DNA of 64,000 nucleotides from Lamellibrachia columna (Eukaryota; Annelida; Polychaeta; Sabellida; Siboglinidae): NCBI GenBank assembly GCA_963662155.1, contig OY759273.1, positions 24,584,873 to 24,648,872 of the forward strand, read 5' to 3'. Shown piece by piece: positions 11,311 to 24,080 of this stretch (position 1 is its first letter; each line of letters starts with the position of its first letter). The notes under the pieces were generated by a model. It saw only the letters and a program-made list of their open reading frames with translations, ran no database searches and was not told where the DNA came from. The position numbers and the translations under genes were made by a program.

Positions 11311-12540
11311 TCTTGTTTAAAAGGATTGAACGCTGTTTATATTATGGCGCCATGCAGCGGGTAATGAATAAGTAAAAATTGCGAAAGGCGCCACCTAGTG
11401 GATGCGTTGGCATCAACAAAGTAAATGTTTACCTCATTAGCGACGTTACTAGGTAAATTTGCAGTGTGTGCGTGCGACGGAGCGAGCGATATAAACAGCA
11501 CAGGCGCCAGATTTGGCAACTTGTGCCTCGTTTGCTATTTATTGCAAGTTATTCATGTATTAATCAGACATAGATTCGATACTGACATCACTGTTAATTA
11601 GGATATGTTAACGGATGCAGAAGTGAGTACACGTCCGACAGCGCTCATCGACGAAGCCTTCGAAGGTGACACACATTTAATGGTTTTATCACTGCCAAAG
11701 CACAGACATATTGCACAGATTTTGTTTTGATCGATTTTGCCTAATACGTGCTTGATTTAAATCGACTTTATATCGGGGCGTTTGTGTTTCTGCATTAAGA
11801 TTACAGAATTTGGTGTAATAACAATTTGGGAGATTAATTATAGCCTAATAGTAATATACGGTACGTAGCTTTATTGTATGCCGACTGTCATTGCCATGGC
11901 ATTGATAATAGGCATTCAATTGGCAATTGCTTATTTGCATACTTATTTATAGTGTAGCAAAGGTAAAGCTTGACTATTGAGGTTGTACTTGGTTCGTCCT
12001 TCAGCCATGAATAACAAAACCGAAACCAACTTAATTAATTACAGTCATGAATTAACTAAGTTATGTTTTATTAGTTTTCCATCAATCGGTCTGGCAATTA
12101 TATGAAAACTAAATCATAATAATTATATGGACAAACAAATCTGAAATGTATGTACCTCCAAATAATTATTTATTGATCATCGATATACCTTATATCTTTA
12201 AACTCAAATTCCAGGGCTAATGTACATAGGAGTGTTTTTTTCACCAGTCAATTGCATGATGCACCCCGACTCCCGGGCAACATGCATCATGGGTGTTTCA
12301 TGTCCACGAACAAATTATGCAGTAGTATGTCAAATTCCAACATTGGTGGGTCATAAATATGTACGAGGAGTGTGTCAATATATCGCTGGTCCTCTAGCTT
12401 GCTGTTAAATGTGTATTCAACTGCTAACCAAAACTTCCTTTGCCTATGGCATATACATGCATACACAATACATCAATGACTAGTACAAGTTTAGCAGAAT
12501 CGAATGGTTTTGTATCTTTTTGATAATTATTTTAATGAAT
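11311..12540. other. Non-coding, shared with 37,460-38,700
   Basis: No exon is convincing. A 60-codon minus-strand frame at 11,337-11,519 is also open in copy 2 (37,480-37,662), but it looks like chance in near-identical copies. The stretch includes GGCGCC-containing motifs and a TATA-like 'gatataaaca' near 11,490. It could be a solo LTR or a promoter region, but I see no terminal repeats. Confidence 0.5.
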
Positions 12541-13290
<750 letters not shown>

Positions 13291-14340
13291 TGAATGTGTT
13301 ATGTGTTAGATATGTTAATGGTAATTGCAAATAAACAGTTAGGTTTGTTTTTAACGAAGATAGATGAAATATTTTTAGACTCTCAGTAAGTCAATGGTTT
13401 CATTGTCCACTTACTACCTGGAGCTTAGCTGTTGCTTTGGATTGTAATTTTGTTCAATCATGATAGGTCTTTTTAAATTTTACATAATTATATCTCATTT
13501 ACTATTCACCTCTTGTCATATATAATAATGCCATAGCAGGTTTTGGTGATCTAATTAATGGTGATTATCAAATGTCAATTTATCAGTGGCATATTTGGGG
13601 GGCATGGGTTAAAAATTGTTTACCATATTTTTCTGTTGCGTCGCTACATGACTGGCCCTGGTTACCCCCCCCTTGGATCCCACTGGCCTCCCCGTTGTGA
13701 GATCTTTGATAATCGACTGTAATGTATCGCTTATGATTGAACAAACCATGAACACCATAAACATGAACCGATAACGATTATGTTGTAGAACATTTAGTCG
13801 CTACAATCTCATGACATAAGTATGTGTGTATCAGCCACATGAACCTTTAGCAGTCAAACGTGGCGTTTCCTGGATATTTTTTTCATTTACTCGAGCATCT
13901 TGCAAATAAGGATGGGTTCTTGCTATTTAAGGTGTTTTATTTGCCCGACTCCCATTAGTGTTTTCTAAAGATATTTAATAATATGTTATCCATATATTCG
14001 GGTATATTTGTTGTATTTTCTGCTTCTTGTTTTGACGCTTCCCTTTTGTGGGTTAGCCTTTGACCCGCAATAACAGAACGTATGATCAATAACACAATTA
14101 CATTCTGAATATATTTTGTCAAAGCAGAAATCAACGTTCTTAAATATTGTCATTTCAGTGCAGTGCAACCACTATGTATCTAGACTTTTTTTAGCCGTTT
14201 AGTGACAGCGTTGGTTGCGCTGTTAAAACGTGTTTTAATATATGAATGGAAATTGGTAACTTTCGGGTTCATTGGCACTTTTCTTGCACTTTCTTAACAT
14301 TGGAATTGCACGAAATAAAACATTTGAACAGGAAGTATAT
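13291..14340. other. Non-coding; contains the right edge of the duplication at about 13,806
   Basis: No exon is recognised. Homology with copy 2 ends near 13,806; sequence to the right is not repeated in this window. Confidence 0.6.
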
Positions 14341-14344
14341 TATG

Positions 14345-14391
14345 CTTACAGCATTCACACACACACGCACGCACGCACGCACGCACGCACG
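14345..14391. repeat. (CA)n(CG CA)n microsatellite
   Basis: Short run of 'acac' then 'cgca' tetranucleotides. Confidence 0.9.
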
Positions 14392-14591
14392 CTGTCCAAA
14401 CATTCTTACAAAACCTTGAGGGATCCTTTCGTGCCTATAAAACATTCAGAGGACCTTCAGAGAACATTTATTGCTTACAAAATACATACACCAAATCCTT
14501 TTATCAATGCTTTCATTCGTCAACATAGTGATGTACATTTACACAATGACATATGATCATGATCATTTAAAATGAAATTTATTTCAGCACG

Positions 14592-14747
<156 letters not shown>

Positions 14748-14799
14748 CGTATACATATATTCATACATATATTCCCAATGTTCGCTGCGCTTATCACTG

Positions 14800-15555
14800 G
14801 CTTCTTCATAGCTATACAACCGCGTTTCTTTATTGAAGCGTTTCATGTTATTCTAATAATTGCATGTGCTAGGCACAGACTAATACATTGATTCATTTAT
14901 TTGTATACTTAAATTAGGTAATACTCAGACACATACATATACATTACGTAATTATATTATACACATGGTCTTCCTGATATTGTATGCTCTCTCTTTGCAC
15001 CTAATGTTCTCAACTGTGAACGTGATGAATTACGAATGTCAACTGAGATACGAGAAAGCAGCTATGTTATGTTTTACGAGATATGTTTTATGTATTTGCT
15101 TGTTAGATAAGCCTCGGTTGGACTACGCCTGTGGTTGTTGTTTAGGTTGGTAGTTACCAAGTGGAAATACCAGTTTAGTAGTTCTAGTTGTTTGTCTAGA
15201 TGTATGTCTTCCTCGTTGGACTACGTTCCCAATTAACGAGACGGCACCGACATTAACGGGATCATACTAGTCACGAGGGATACACAATGCCCAGTTTTGA
15301 GAACCAGGTTTTTATCCCTAACGTACGTTGCCTGTTCCGGGTTTTGAACCGAGAACACTGGCGTGTAAAGTGGATATGTACGCAACCATGCCTCTCTTCG
15401 TGCAGTCAGTTTTACAAGAAAAGAAAAGGTTAAATTATCAACCGAGTACGATTCGTTATGTTTCCCGTTTTATTATTTGACAACAGTTGATTGATAGGCA
15501 TATGAGTACAATTAGGATTGATATGAAATTATGTTAATATTTATGTTCTACATGT
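14800..15555. other. Non-coding single-copy stretch
   Basis: No convincing exon or element; a short plus-strand frame at 14,965-15,153 shows no recognisable domain. Confidence 0.5.
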
Positions 15556-15720
15556 ATAATAAAGAAACAAATTTGATCAATAGTTTTCATAGACCCATCG
15601 TGAAAATAGGATCTGTTCCAGTGGTTTAGTATTTTTATTCTATAATAACGAAACAAATTTGGTAAATAGTTCTCATAGATCCATCGTGATAGCAGGACCA
15701 GATCCATTGGTTTTGCATTG
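15556..15720. repeat. Tandem duplication of about 85 bp
   Basis: The block starting 'ataataaagaaacaaattt' with 'catagacccatcgtga' is followed by a diverged copy ('ataataacgaaacaaattt', 'catagatccatcgtga'). It lies just downstream of the minus-strand peptide ORF and contains its candidate polyadenylation signal. Confidence 0.85.
15634..15639 (-). terminator. Candidate polyadenylation signal for the peptide gene
   Basis: AATAAA on the minus strand, about 150 bp past the stop of the cysteine-rich peptide frame. No direct evidence of use. Confidence 0.4.
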
Positions 15721-15785
15721 TCATGGTTAGCAATTGTGTGATCTCGTTGTGTCCGGTCTTACGACACCACTGCCACCAGCGGTTA

Positions 15786-16007
15786 TTATGGGAACAGCTT
15801 CTCGCACCTCTTCGCACAACGCGTGTAGACAGACTCACAATGTTTCGTCTTGGAAATCACAAAACTTTTGTTTCTCCAGCAAGTGTTGAGGCAGCTGAAA
15901 TAATTTTTCGTGCACAATCCCATACATTTCTCATGCGCTAGGTTGCTTCCGCATATCTGTACAACAAGTAGTAGAGGAACCAACGTGGCGACCTGCAACA
16001 GAATCAT
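15786..16007 (-). CDS. Putative secreted cysteine-rich peptide, 73 residues
   Basis: Starting from the ATG at 16,007-16,005, the frame has a hydrophobic N-terminus (MILLQVATLVPLLLVVQICGS) that looks like a signal peptide with cleavage near residue 21. The mature part of about 52 residues has seven cysteines in the spacing C-x3-C-x6-C-x3-C, then a basic loop, then C-x6-C-x3-C, so a two-helix disulfide-hairpin style fold is possible. The stop TAA is at 15,788-15,786, and a sense-strand AATAAA lies about 150 bp downstream (15,639-15,634). Known: paired CxxxC motifs occur in several families of small secreted animal peptides, including antimicrobial peptides and channel-acting toxins; no family is assigned here. 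The bases just after the ATG also resemble a splice acceptor (ctgttgcag/gt), so this could be a downstream exon with a different N-terminus. The odd cysteine count argues for care. Confidence 0.5.
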   Translation of the reverse strand: MILLQVATLVPLLLVVQICGSNLAHEKCMGLCTKNYFSCLNTCWRNKSFVISKTKHCESVYTRCAKRCEKLFP

Positions 16008-16032
16008 CAATCATGTTACTTCAAACCTGTTG

Positions 16033-16470
16033 GAGAGCAACTAAAATTATTCAGGAACTGAGAGACCTTAATTATGAAGAACGCCTTAAAGTATGTGCTT
16101 TAACAACCCTATATGAAGAAGTTAAGAGAAGTGTTTAACATATTGAATGGGTATGAAACTATTGATCGAAATATTTTTCTCACTTAAGAAATATAGTAGA
16201 ATCAGAGGCCACGAGGTGTCATCAGTGTAGCTTGGATACCAGAAAGTATTCATTCTCACAGAGGAAATACATGAATGGAACAGGTTATCTGCATAATGTG
16301 TAAAAGCTAGCAGCATGAATATGCTCAAAACAGATTTGACAAATATCCTAGGAGGGCGGGTTACACATAGATGTAAACATGTTGGACTCTCGATAAGCCA
16401 ATGGCTTCCTTGTCCACTTGTCTTCTGGGTCTTTGCCTTGGATGACAATCTTGTTGAATCTTGTTACAAC
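16033..16470 (+). mobile_element. CR1-like LINE 3' fragment
   Basis: Matches the C-terminal ORF2 block ('LRDLNYEERLK'), the 'RRAGYT' terminus and the 3' UTR ('gataagccaatggcttcctt') of the LINEs at 7,660 and 30,395. It ends in the family tail made of imperfect 'atcttgtt' units (16,450-16,468). Several frameshifts. Confidence 0.85.
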
Positions 16471-16857
16471 GTGTACGCACGAAATGTTTTTGTCATTTTT
16501 AGCAAAATTAATTAGTGTGAAAAAACGCTGGGAGCCTTCAGGTTAGAACGCAAGGGAACACCTGGTCTACAAGATGCTCTAGCGCCTATATTCAGAAGTA
16601 ACGTGATCACTCGAGCCACGACAGATGCACTGTATCCAATTGTAATGTCGTAACTGAACTATCCCTCTCATTGTCCACTGGACAGTTGGGACCTAGAGTG
16701 CAGAGAGTTCAGGTAGACGTGCAGGAAATAAAGCATGGTTTGTTGTAAGCTTGTTTCGTCATTTAGTAAAACACTAAAACTGGCGACGACGATGGTCACT
16801 GTCTCTTCACTCATGAAACTGAACTGACGCTATAGCTGAGCCGATCGAGCCATAGCC

Positions 16858-17270
16858 TTGGCGATAGTCCTGCCTCAGACCCAGTGTGCTGCATTTGAGA
16901 TATCGGGGCCTGCTATCGGTCAGCGATGGGGAAAATGGCTGAAGAGATTCGAACGACTTCTCGTTATCAGCAGAATCAAGAAATCAACGGACAACAGAGC
17001 CTGGTTACTTCATTTCGTAGGGGAGAGAGTGGATGACATTTTTGACACTATTCTAGAAAATGTTGCAAACGATGATTATGCAACCGCTGTCAGAAAACTG
17101 AGAGAGTATTTAAAACCTCAAGTCAACACTGAATAAGAAGTGTTAAAATTTCACAAGTGTGAGCAAATGTCAGATGAGACAATTGATGATTACTATACGA
17201 GGATACGAGAATTAGCGGCATCGTGGAAATTTCATAGCACAGACAGATAAATAAAAACCAGATACTTACA
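16858..17270 (+). pseudogene. Ty3/gypsy gag remnant
   Basis: The frame at 16,858-17,136 gives 'RWGKWLKRFERLLVISRIKK', 'RAWLLHFVGERVDDIFDTI' and 'AVRKLREYLKPQVNTE', then a stop (TAA near 17,134) and continues in frame with 'KFHKCEQMSDETIDDYYTRI', typical retrotransposon Gag capsid blocks. Nucleocapsid-like Cys residues appear in broken frames near 17,470-17,560. Not functional. Confidence 0.75.
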
Positions 17271-17668
17271 CAAAGTTTAACTCGCGGAAAGTGTGTCTCA
17301 CCCAGCGAAGAGATGACTTCAGAGTGTCTACTAAAAACAGCAAGATCTCTGGAGCTGTCTGTAAAACTGGCAGAAGTGACAGAGAGAGCCATTTCCGAGG
17401 ATTATGTCAATAGACTGTAAAGATAACGTGCTAGAAAGGAGGCCGACATACCAGGTAGAACTAAGAGGGGAAAATGCTACAGTTGTGAGAGTACCCGCAC
17501 AAAGAGCATTGTCCGGCCAGAGGGAAGACCTGCCATATGTGCAGAAGGGCCAACCACTTTGCCAAAGTTTACAAGATCTGTCACTTCTAGAAAGCAGCAC
17601 AAGCAGTGGGGAGAGTTCGAGAAAACTACGGGCAAGCCGAAATACAAGAATTCTGGGAAATCCTCAGA

Positions 17669-18000
17669 TGGACCACACTCACTCTGATGTACGTGAGGAT
17701 TTGTACATTTTGTCCCTAGACCAGATGGAAATGAACAGATGGACCACACTCAGTATGATGAGCGTGAGGATCTGTACCTTTTGTCCTTAGACCAGAAGGA
17801 AGTGAACAGATGGAACACACTCAGTCTGATGAGCGTGAGGATCTGTATATTTTGTCCCTAGACCAGATGGAAGTGAACAGATGGACCACACTCAGTCTCA
17901 TGAGCGTGATAATCTGTATCTTTTGTCCCTAGACCAGATGGAAGTGAACAGATGGACCACACTCAGTCTGATGAGCGTGAGGATATGTACCTATCACAGT
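17669..18000. repeat. 71-bp minisatellite inside a gypsy element
   Basis: About 4.6 tandem units starting 'atggaccacactcagtctga' and ending 'agtgaacag', diverged by point changes. As 71 is not a multiple of three, successive units encode the same peptide in rotating frames, so expansion itself destroys the reading frame between gag and protease. Confidence 0.9.
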
Positions 18001-18300
18001 CGACGAATCACCAGTCAGAGTCTTAGTCGACACTGGGTGATCGGTGAAAACTTGCTAGACTGAACATAACCCTGTCACCCGTTATGTTAAGAACCCGATG
18101 AACATTCTTAGAACATTCGACGCGGAGATGGAAGGAAATCAGACGGCAGTTAGGAGCACAGAGTATATGACTATCGACGGAAAATGCAATCTCTTAAGGT
18201 ATGAGGCAACCATGCAACTTGGGTATATCCCCGAAATATCATCAGTGAAAACAATTGATCGTTACTCGAAACTATGTGAATAGTACAATGACATATGTGA
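18001..18300 (+). pseudogene. Ty3/gypsy aspartic protease remnant
   Basis: Directly after the minisatellite the frame reads 'VDESPVRVLVDTG', the protease active-site block (DTG), then a stop where a Ser/Ala would be expected. A later block 'NILRTFDAEMEGN' and 'NLLRYEATMQLGYI' matches the protease C-terminal half and the linker before RT. Frameshifts separate the parts. Confidence 0.7.
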
Positions 18301-18339
18301 AGGCATTGGCAAACTGAGACGTGTATAAGTTAAGCTGCA

Positions 18340-19062
18340 CATGGACGATGCTGTTCAGCCAGTCCATAATTGACGCCTAAGAATTCTCAACCACATGAGA
18401 GCGAAAGAGGAAGAATTAGAAAAACTGCAGCAACTTGACATCATAGAGGAAGCGGTGGACGCTTCACCCCATGGGTGAGCCCGATACTTGTTCAGCCAAA
18501 ACCGAAGAAACCAAGCGAACTTCGCATAAGTATCGATATGACATAAGCCAACAAAGCCATCAGACGCGAACGTCATGTGACACCGACAATCATATTTGAA
18601 CTGAATGGGTCATCGTGTTTTCAAAAGCTCTACTTGTATAAAGGATACCACCAAGTAGAACTGGCGACTGAGTCAAGGTACATCACCTGAGTCAAGGTAC
18701 ATCACCTGAGTCAAGGAAATCACCTGAGTCAAGGTACATCACCTGTGTCAAGGTACATCACCCGAGTCAAGGTAAATTACTATCTTCAGCGCGAACTAAA
18801 ACAACGTTGGCGGTACAAGAGATGTTCGGACTGAGTTCAGCTGCCGAAGTGTTCCAAAATGCCATCCAAACAACGCTACAAGGAATTCAGAAAGCAACTA
18901 ACATCAGCGACGATATACTGGTGCATGGTTGCACTCAGTTTGAACACGATGACAACCTACGTCAAGTATTTGAACGAATGAAGACAAATAACCTCAAGCT
19001 CAACAGGGAAAAGTGTGTCTTCAACAAAAGAAACACATCGTTTTCAGGAAAAAAACCTAGAT
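18340..19062 (+). pseudogene. Ty3/gypsy reverse transcriptase remnant
   Basis: Broken frames show 'LQQLDIIEEAV', 'ILVQPKPKKPSELRISID', 'KGYHQVELATESRY', then a 19-bp minisatellite, then an open frame (18,807-19,064) with 'FGLSSAAEVFQNAIQ' and 'NISDDILVHG', the RT catalytic YxDD region with Ser instead of Tyr. It ends at 'LKLNREKCVFNKR'. Confidence 0.85.
18669..18778. repeat. 19-bp minisatellite within gypsy RT, about 6 units
   Basis: Units of 'gagtcaaggtacatcacct' (19 bp). The first unit is the RT codons for E-S-R-Y-I-T; the rest are tandem copies. The homologous site at 61,196-61,665 has about 25 units. Confidence 0.95.
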
Positions 19063-19070
19063 AAACGCTA

Positions 19071-19705
19071 CGGTTTTCTTCAGTCAGACAGGTCATTGTT
19101 TTACAATTTCCTGTACGGTTTCGGATAAGATTTTACTGCATAAATGCGAATGGTACTCACGAGATTCCAACTCATCGCGATGAAATCGTCACCGAAACAG
19201 ATGAAGACACTTTAAAGGCTGCAAAAAACAACAATTATAAAATAGATGTATGCCTAATTAATTTCTATTGCTAGGACTATAAAAATGTGATATATGTTTA
19301 CCCATGCTGTAAAATATTAGGATAGGTATATGTAGGACAATTGTTTTCTTTCAATATTTTCCTGCGAGAACATATTTTAGTGTAGGTAGTAGTGTTTAAT
19401 TTAAATTGGTCAGTTTCTTCCGATAGTGCCATAGCTAACTGCTACACCAACGTGATCCGGCACAGCGAATATTGGATTATTGTTGTTATCGTTATTGTTC
19501 CAATGTACATCACATTATACATGTACATCAGTAATGGTGACCGGGTCTAGTTGTATACAGGGGCAAGTTGTAACAGAGTCGTTTTACAAAAACAGCACAC
19601 ATATGGAGATACCATCAACAGTAGTTGGCTGGAGTCCACAAGCAGACACACTGTAGGAGTTAACGAGCTGTGGACAAAATGACTTTTTAACCACCTAAAA
19701 CTGTT
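19071..19705. other. Non-coding, duplicated at 61,961-62,595
   Basis: No coding signal beyond the RT remnant; shared with the second copy at high identity. Confidence 0.6.
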
Positions 19706-19708
19706 TTG

Positions 19709-19930
19709 GTATGTCCACGTAACATCATCTCACGCAGCCACCCTTTATGTCCACGTAACATCATCTCACGCAGCCACCCTTTATGTCCACGTAACATCAT
19801 CTCACGCAGCCACCCTTTATGTCCACGTAACATCATCTCACGCAGCCACCCTTTATGTCCACGTAACATCATCTCACGCAGCCACCCTTTATGTCCACGT
19901 AACATCATCTCACGCAGCCACCCTTTATGT
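19709..19930. repeat. 36-bp minisatellite, 6 units
   Basis: Six nearly perfect tandem units beginning 'tatgtccacgtaacatcatc'. A 12-residue peptide repeat appears on each strand only because 36 is divisible by three. There are no spacers between units, so it is not a CRISPR array. The copy at 62,599-62,820 also has six units but with more variation. Confidence 0.95.
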
Positions 19931-20820
19931 TTCGTGAATGAAACTTTAAACATGTCTACTATATAGTATAAGGGGTTAAATTGAAAGAGGGGGTGCGTAC
20001 GTGTGTATTATTCAATAAAGTAGAAGTCATATTACATATATATTGACATTCACTATTTCTTACTCCACCCAATAATATACATTCCATTCACAATTGATTG
20101 TTATGTATGCATCCGGGGAACGAGGGCCCTTTGGTAACTAAACATGAAAAACTTAATATATGAAGCTGTGAACACCCACATTGCCATGCACACTGTGTAT
20201 AAGATGTATAAGTGTGTCTAATCCAATTAACGTAATAACAGTAACATGTACGAGTGACACTGGCTTTCCGATCCACACGTTCTTTACTGTAACAACGTGC
20301 CCCGTATGATGTAACAACTTGCCCCTTTTACGGCCTGGGAAACATCACATATCTACCTAACTACAATGTGGAATATCAATGGTATGGAACATTTTATTAA
20401 CACGAATAATGCATGTAATGCATACATTCACATAAATAATGCATTTAACATACTGTTAAAAAATTTACTGAGTCGGGTAACAGTAAATACACATTCTTCT
20501 GAGTAACCGGACATCATTAACCGCCTCCGGACAAAATCCCCTCCGAATATAACCCCCTCTGGATAAAACCTCTCCGGACAAATCCCCTCACTCATATATA
20601 ATGTGTTCTCTGAACTATCCGCCAGAGCGCGCCACTTGATCTGAAATATTTTTGGCTGGGTTTGGTTCGAAACGGACTGCACAGATTGGGGCGGAGAAGA
20701 TTGGGGCGGAGAAGATTGGGGCGGAGAAGCGGCAAAGATGAAATGCGAAGGACTGCAAACCTCACTTCTGCTCTCATCCGTATCCCTGTAGTCTGGGGTG
20801 AGGCTGGCACCGATACCGGT
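19931..20820. other. Non-coding, duplicated at 62,821-63,665
   Basis: Contains clustered 'ccggacaaa/ccccctc' motifs near 20,520-20,590 and, at 20,684-20,735, three tandem copies of a 15-bp 'agattggggcggaga' unit (only one in the partner near 63,577). No coding frame recognised. Confidence 0.6.
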
Positions 20821-21420
20821 CGTTGATTTTTTTCCCCTTCTTCTTCATCATCATTAGTCCCTTTTCACTGTCGTCGCCACCACCCGTCTCCACTCCCCCT
20901 ATCCCTAGCCCCCATTCCTTACTCCCCTCCCACTCCCGCCAACTCTCTCTTTACGCAGTCCTTCCATCTCAAGCTCGGTCTTCCTCTTCTCTTTCTACCC
21001 TCTACTTTAAACGCACCCGCTCTCTTTGTCAACCATACCCCTTCCATTCTTTCCACATGTCCAGCCAACACTTTAGCCGGGTCCTCACCAGCTTCCTCGT
21101 GAGGCTGTCACACCAACTTCCCCCTCAGCTCCTCAAATCTTCGCTTGTCTATTCTTTTCACTCCCCCATCCTCACCTCCGCCCCTGGGACACCCATCCAC
21201 CTCAATGTGGCCATGGATTTGGAACTGTGTCGTATGCCTTTTCAAGGTCTATGAATCCCAAAGCCATATTCTCCTGTCCCGCCAGTCTCTTTTCCACCAG
21301 TTGTCTCAGAGTGAACATCCCGTCCGCCGTACCTCTTCCTCTTCTGAAACCTTGTTCTTCTTCTCCCATTTCACACTCCACTATCCTCCATACCTCCAAA
21401 CTAAACTTGTGTAACATATT
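20821..21420 (-). mobile_element. RTE-like LINE fragment
   Basis: The minus-strand frame at 21,202-21,417 reads 'EEEQGFRRGRGTADGMFTLR', 'QLVEKRLAGQ' and 'FIDLEKAYDTVP', the RT N-terminal blocks. The lower part (20,821-21,190) is the G/R-rich 3' end of the same family, so the middle of the ORF is deleted. The second copy is at 63,666-64,000. Confidence 0.85.
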
Positions 21421-21989
21421 TTGACCTGTGTTTACTAAATTAGTCCTCTGTCTGACTAAATAACATGTGTACTTGAGATTTTCCGTTGGTTATGTGTATG
21501 CCGGCCTCACTTATTACGTCACGCATAGTCTAGGTTACCCGACTATCATAGACCTGCACATGCGGTTGACGATCGCGCTGGTTGACATGTCAGCTCTCAC
21601 TCAACCAGAAAATCTCCCACTATTAGAACACATTATGAGTGAACCACTGGCGTGATATTCTTGATCTTAGTTGCTCATGGTTATTTTTTATAAAGTCTTT
21701 TAGATGCATAGCCCCAAGACCATGATTTTGTTTCGCATTAACATACGTTTTTTACTTCTTTCGCTTGTCCCTAACTCCAATAGTTTTTTTGCATAACAAT
21801 TTCCGTTGGATTCTGACGACATTGGGAATTTTTTATTTGCCAATTTTTTATTTGTCTTAAACACCGTCGATGGTAAGATTGTTCATGTGCTATGATATTA
21901 ATATTAAAGTAATGGATTGACGTGTCTATGTAACAGGATGACGTATGTTCGTAATTGCATAATAATATCACATGGGTTTGAATGGCATA
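21421..21989. other. Non-coding single-copy stretch
   Basis: Nothing recognised between the RTE fragment and the left edge of duplication copy 2. Confidence 0.5.
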
Positions 21990-22044
21990 TGACCAAATTG
22001 GGTCTTCAGTGTTTACCTTTTTAAAATCTTGGACCTAAGCAAGT

Positions 22045-23320
22045 TGCAATTCAATTCAATTCTACTTTATTCTCAAAAACCTTAATATGTTACGCGAGAA
22101 TTACAATGTTATGTACGGCCTACTGTTACAATGTGAGACGGCTATAAGTGTATGTAATCCAGGCTCCAATAATACTTATAAATTACATTGGTAAATGGTT
22201 TTACCAAAATACAAAACATAAAAGTGTCACAGAAGATCAAATTACAACTTAAAACTATTGAAAATCTCCTGTACGAGTTTACGTAATTTAATTAGCTTTG
22301 CATGGCTTGTCAAATTAAACAACTAATCCATGTTTGGCCTAACAAAATAATATCTAGAAATAAACTTAAGTCTAGCTTCTTGAAAAAAGTACTTTTAAAC
22401 AAACAATGAAACTCATCCCCAATATGATTACAATCATATAGAGTACAACATCTCTCTCGCCTATCAATTCCACTGTACCTGCCTTGCTCAATCGGCAACC
22501 GATGATTACAAGTACGAAATTTACACAGAGGTCTAGATAGATTTGATGGTAAATCTAGCAAATATTTCTCCATTTTAAAATCATATTTAATTACTCTGTA
22601 GGTTGTACACCCATCGCTATTGCAAATATTACTGCTACACTGCTGATGATACTGGTCAGTAAGTGTTAACCTGACAACCACTTTAAACCATTTAGGATTC
22701 ACTATTTACTTTATTAAGCCACACGTTAGATATACCAATTCTATTTCAAATGTATTTAACATGAGTAATCCTGGGGGATTCAAATGTATTTTTAGCAGAT
22801 AATTGATATAATAATTTATACATAATGCAAGACAGTTTATATTCCTTTCCTGTCAATAGTTCCCCCGAAAAATCAATAATCTACTGTTTATTTTAATATT
22901 TAGTGGAAATAGTTCCCATTAAACCATATAACATATGATTGGGCATGTAATGTAATCAAATAGTTATAACTGGATATCAACAGGATGATTCAGCTTCCTG
23001 GCTTTAGAAATTAAACATATAACATTGCTCAGTTTGCCTGTTCATATAAATGTCTGATTGCTTTAGAAAATCTACCATTATAGTTCAAATTAATGCCTAG
23101 ATAGTTATACTTATCTACAATGGCCAGCTGATTTGGTCCATATTTAAATTCTGGCAATTTTCTAATCTTACCCCTTGAGAATACTAACACCTTAGTTTAC
23201 GCAGTATTAACATGCAGTTTCCAAGGTTCGATATAGCTAAACAGGGCGTCAAGTGCAGGAAGCAACGAGTTAATCGTTCTGATGTACAGGACATGATCCC
23301 ACAATTTTACCTAGGTGGTT
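22045..23320 (-). mobile_element. LINE 3' fragment (copy 2)
   Basis: Better preserved partner of 61-1,400: the minus-strand frame at 22,310-22,702 contains 'KMEKYLLDLPSNLSRPLCKF', 'RTCNHRLPIEQGRYSGIDRR', and 'CTLYDCNHIGDEFHCLFK', the Cys/His C-terminus of LINE ORF2. Confidence 0.8.
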
Positions 23321-24080
23321 AAGAGGTGTTCTTCACAATCACACTAAAACTTATTGAATCTTCACGACAATGTGTGGATGTATGAATGTGCAAAAATATG
23401 AATTTATGAAACATTTTACTTATTTGGATTATATATCATATGCACAAAGTATTGTAGTTTATTGCTATGCGGATACAATGGTCCACTTCTTATAAGGTGT
23501 GTATCACAACAGGCCACCTCCTCACGCCATGCAACTGTGCAGAAAGGGTGGCCATTATATAGGCTATTGTGCGTGTGAGCGAGCGAGCTAGCGTGTGGGC
23601 ACACATATTCTGTAGACATTTGCTAATTAGAAGTCCTGACACCTGTTGTCTTTGTGGGCAACCGGGCACCCCCCCCCCCCTAAGAGTCTTGATCCGACCA
23701 TGATATATAGCCACGGCCAAAAACGTTCACTGACTTAGTCTTGGCACCTCTAGATCGAACATGTGCAAATAATTAAATCAATAAATAATTAATAAATAGA
23801 TCACTTATAGCGCCAAATCTAGCCAACTATGATGTAATGTAACTACTAAAGGCGCTTTACATTAAAAACTACGTAATTAAATTAAATAAATAAATAGACA
23901 AATAAATTACATTAAAATAAAGCGACATTAACATAGACAATTATAATACAAATGAATAGTATAGCTGGTAGATTTGTCTCAAATACATGCAGGTGATATA
24001 ACAGTTCAGAACTAAAAGGGCTGAAAGCAAAGTATAAAGTCTTTCTAGATGTTAAAATGTTAGTTAAAATAAAGTATTTT
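23321..24080. other. AT-rich non-coding stretch (copy 2)
   Basis: Equivalent of 1,401-2,249. A run of about 12 C residues at 23,668-23,681 differs from the copy 1 sequence. Confidence 0.6.

Larger units (their letters stand above)
16540..19070 (+). mobile_element. Broken Ty3/gypsy element: gag, protease, partial RT
   Basis: The segment from about 16,540 to 16,775 has LTR-like content and is followed by 'ctggcgacgacgatgg', a TGGCGAC-type primer-binding site commonly found just inside gypsy LTRs. Then come gag, a protease block and the first half of RT. No RNase H or integrase was seen, and after 19,070 no coding remnant remains. A partial copy of only the RT half is at 60,823-61,960 within the second segmental duplication. 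Confidence 0.75.
18305..21141. repeat. Second segmental duplication, copy 1
   Basis: Colinear in the same orientation with 60,823-64,000: gypsy RT, the 19-bp array, the 36-bp array, the CCGGACAAA-rich stretch and the RTE fragment follow in the same order. Left border of homology is near 'aaactgaga.gtgtataagtt'. The right border of the partner is beyond the window. Confidence 0.9.

Noticed and set aside
11337..11519. 60-codon minus-strand frame open in both duplication copies
   Set aside because: The copies are nearly identical, so shared openness is not evidence of selection, and no domain or signal peptide is seen.
19709..19930. CRISPR-like repeat array
   Set aside because: The 36-bp units are directly adjacent with no spacers, and the genome is animal.
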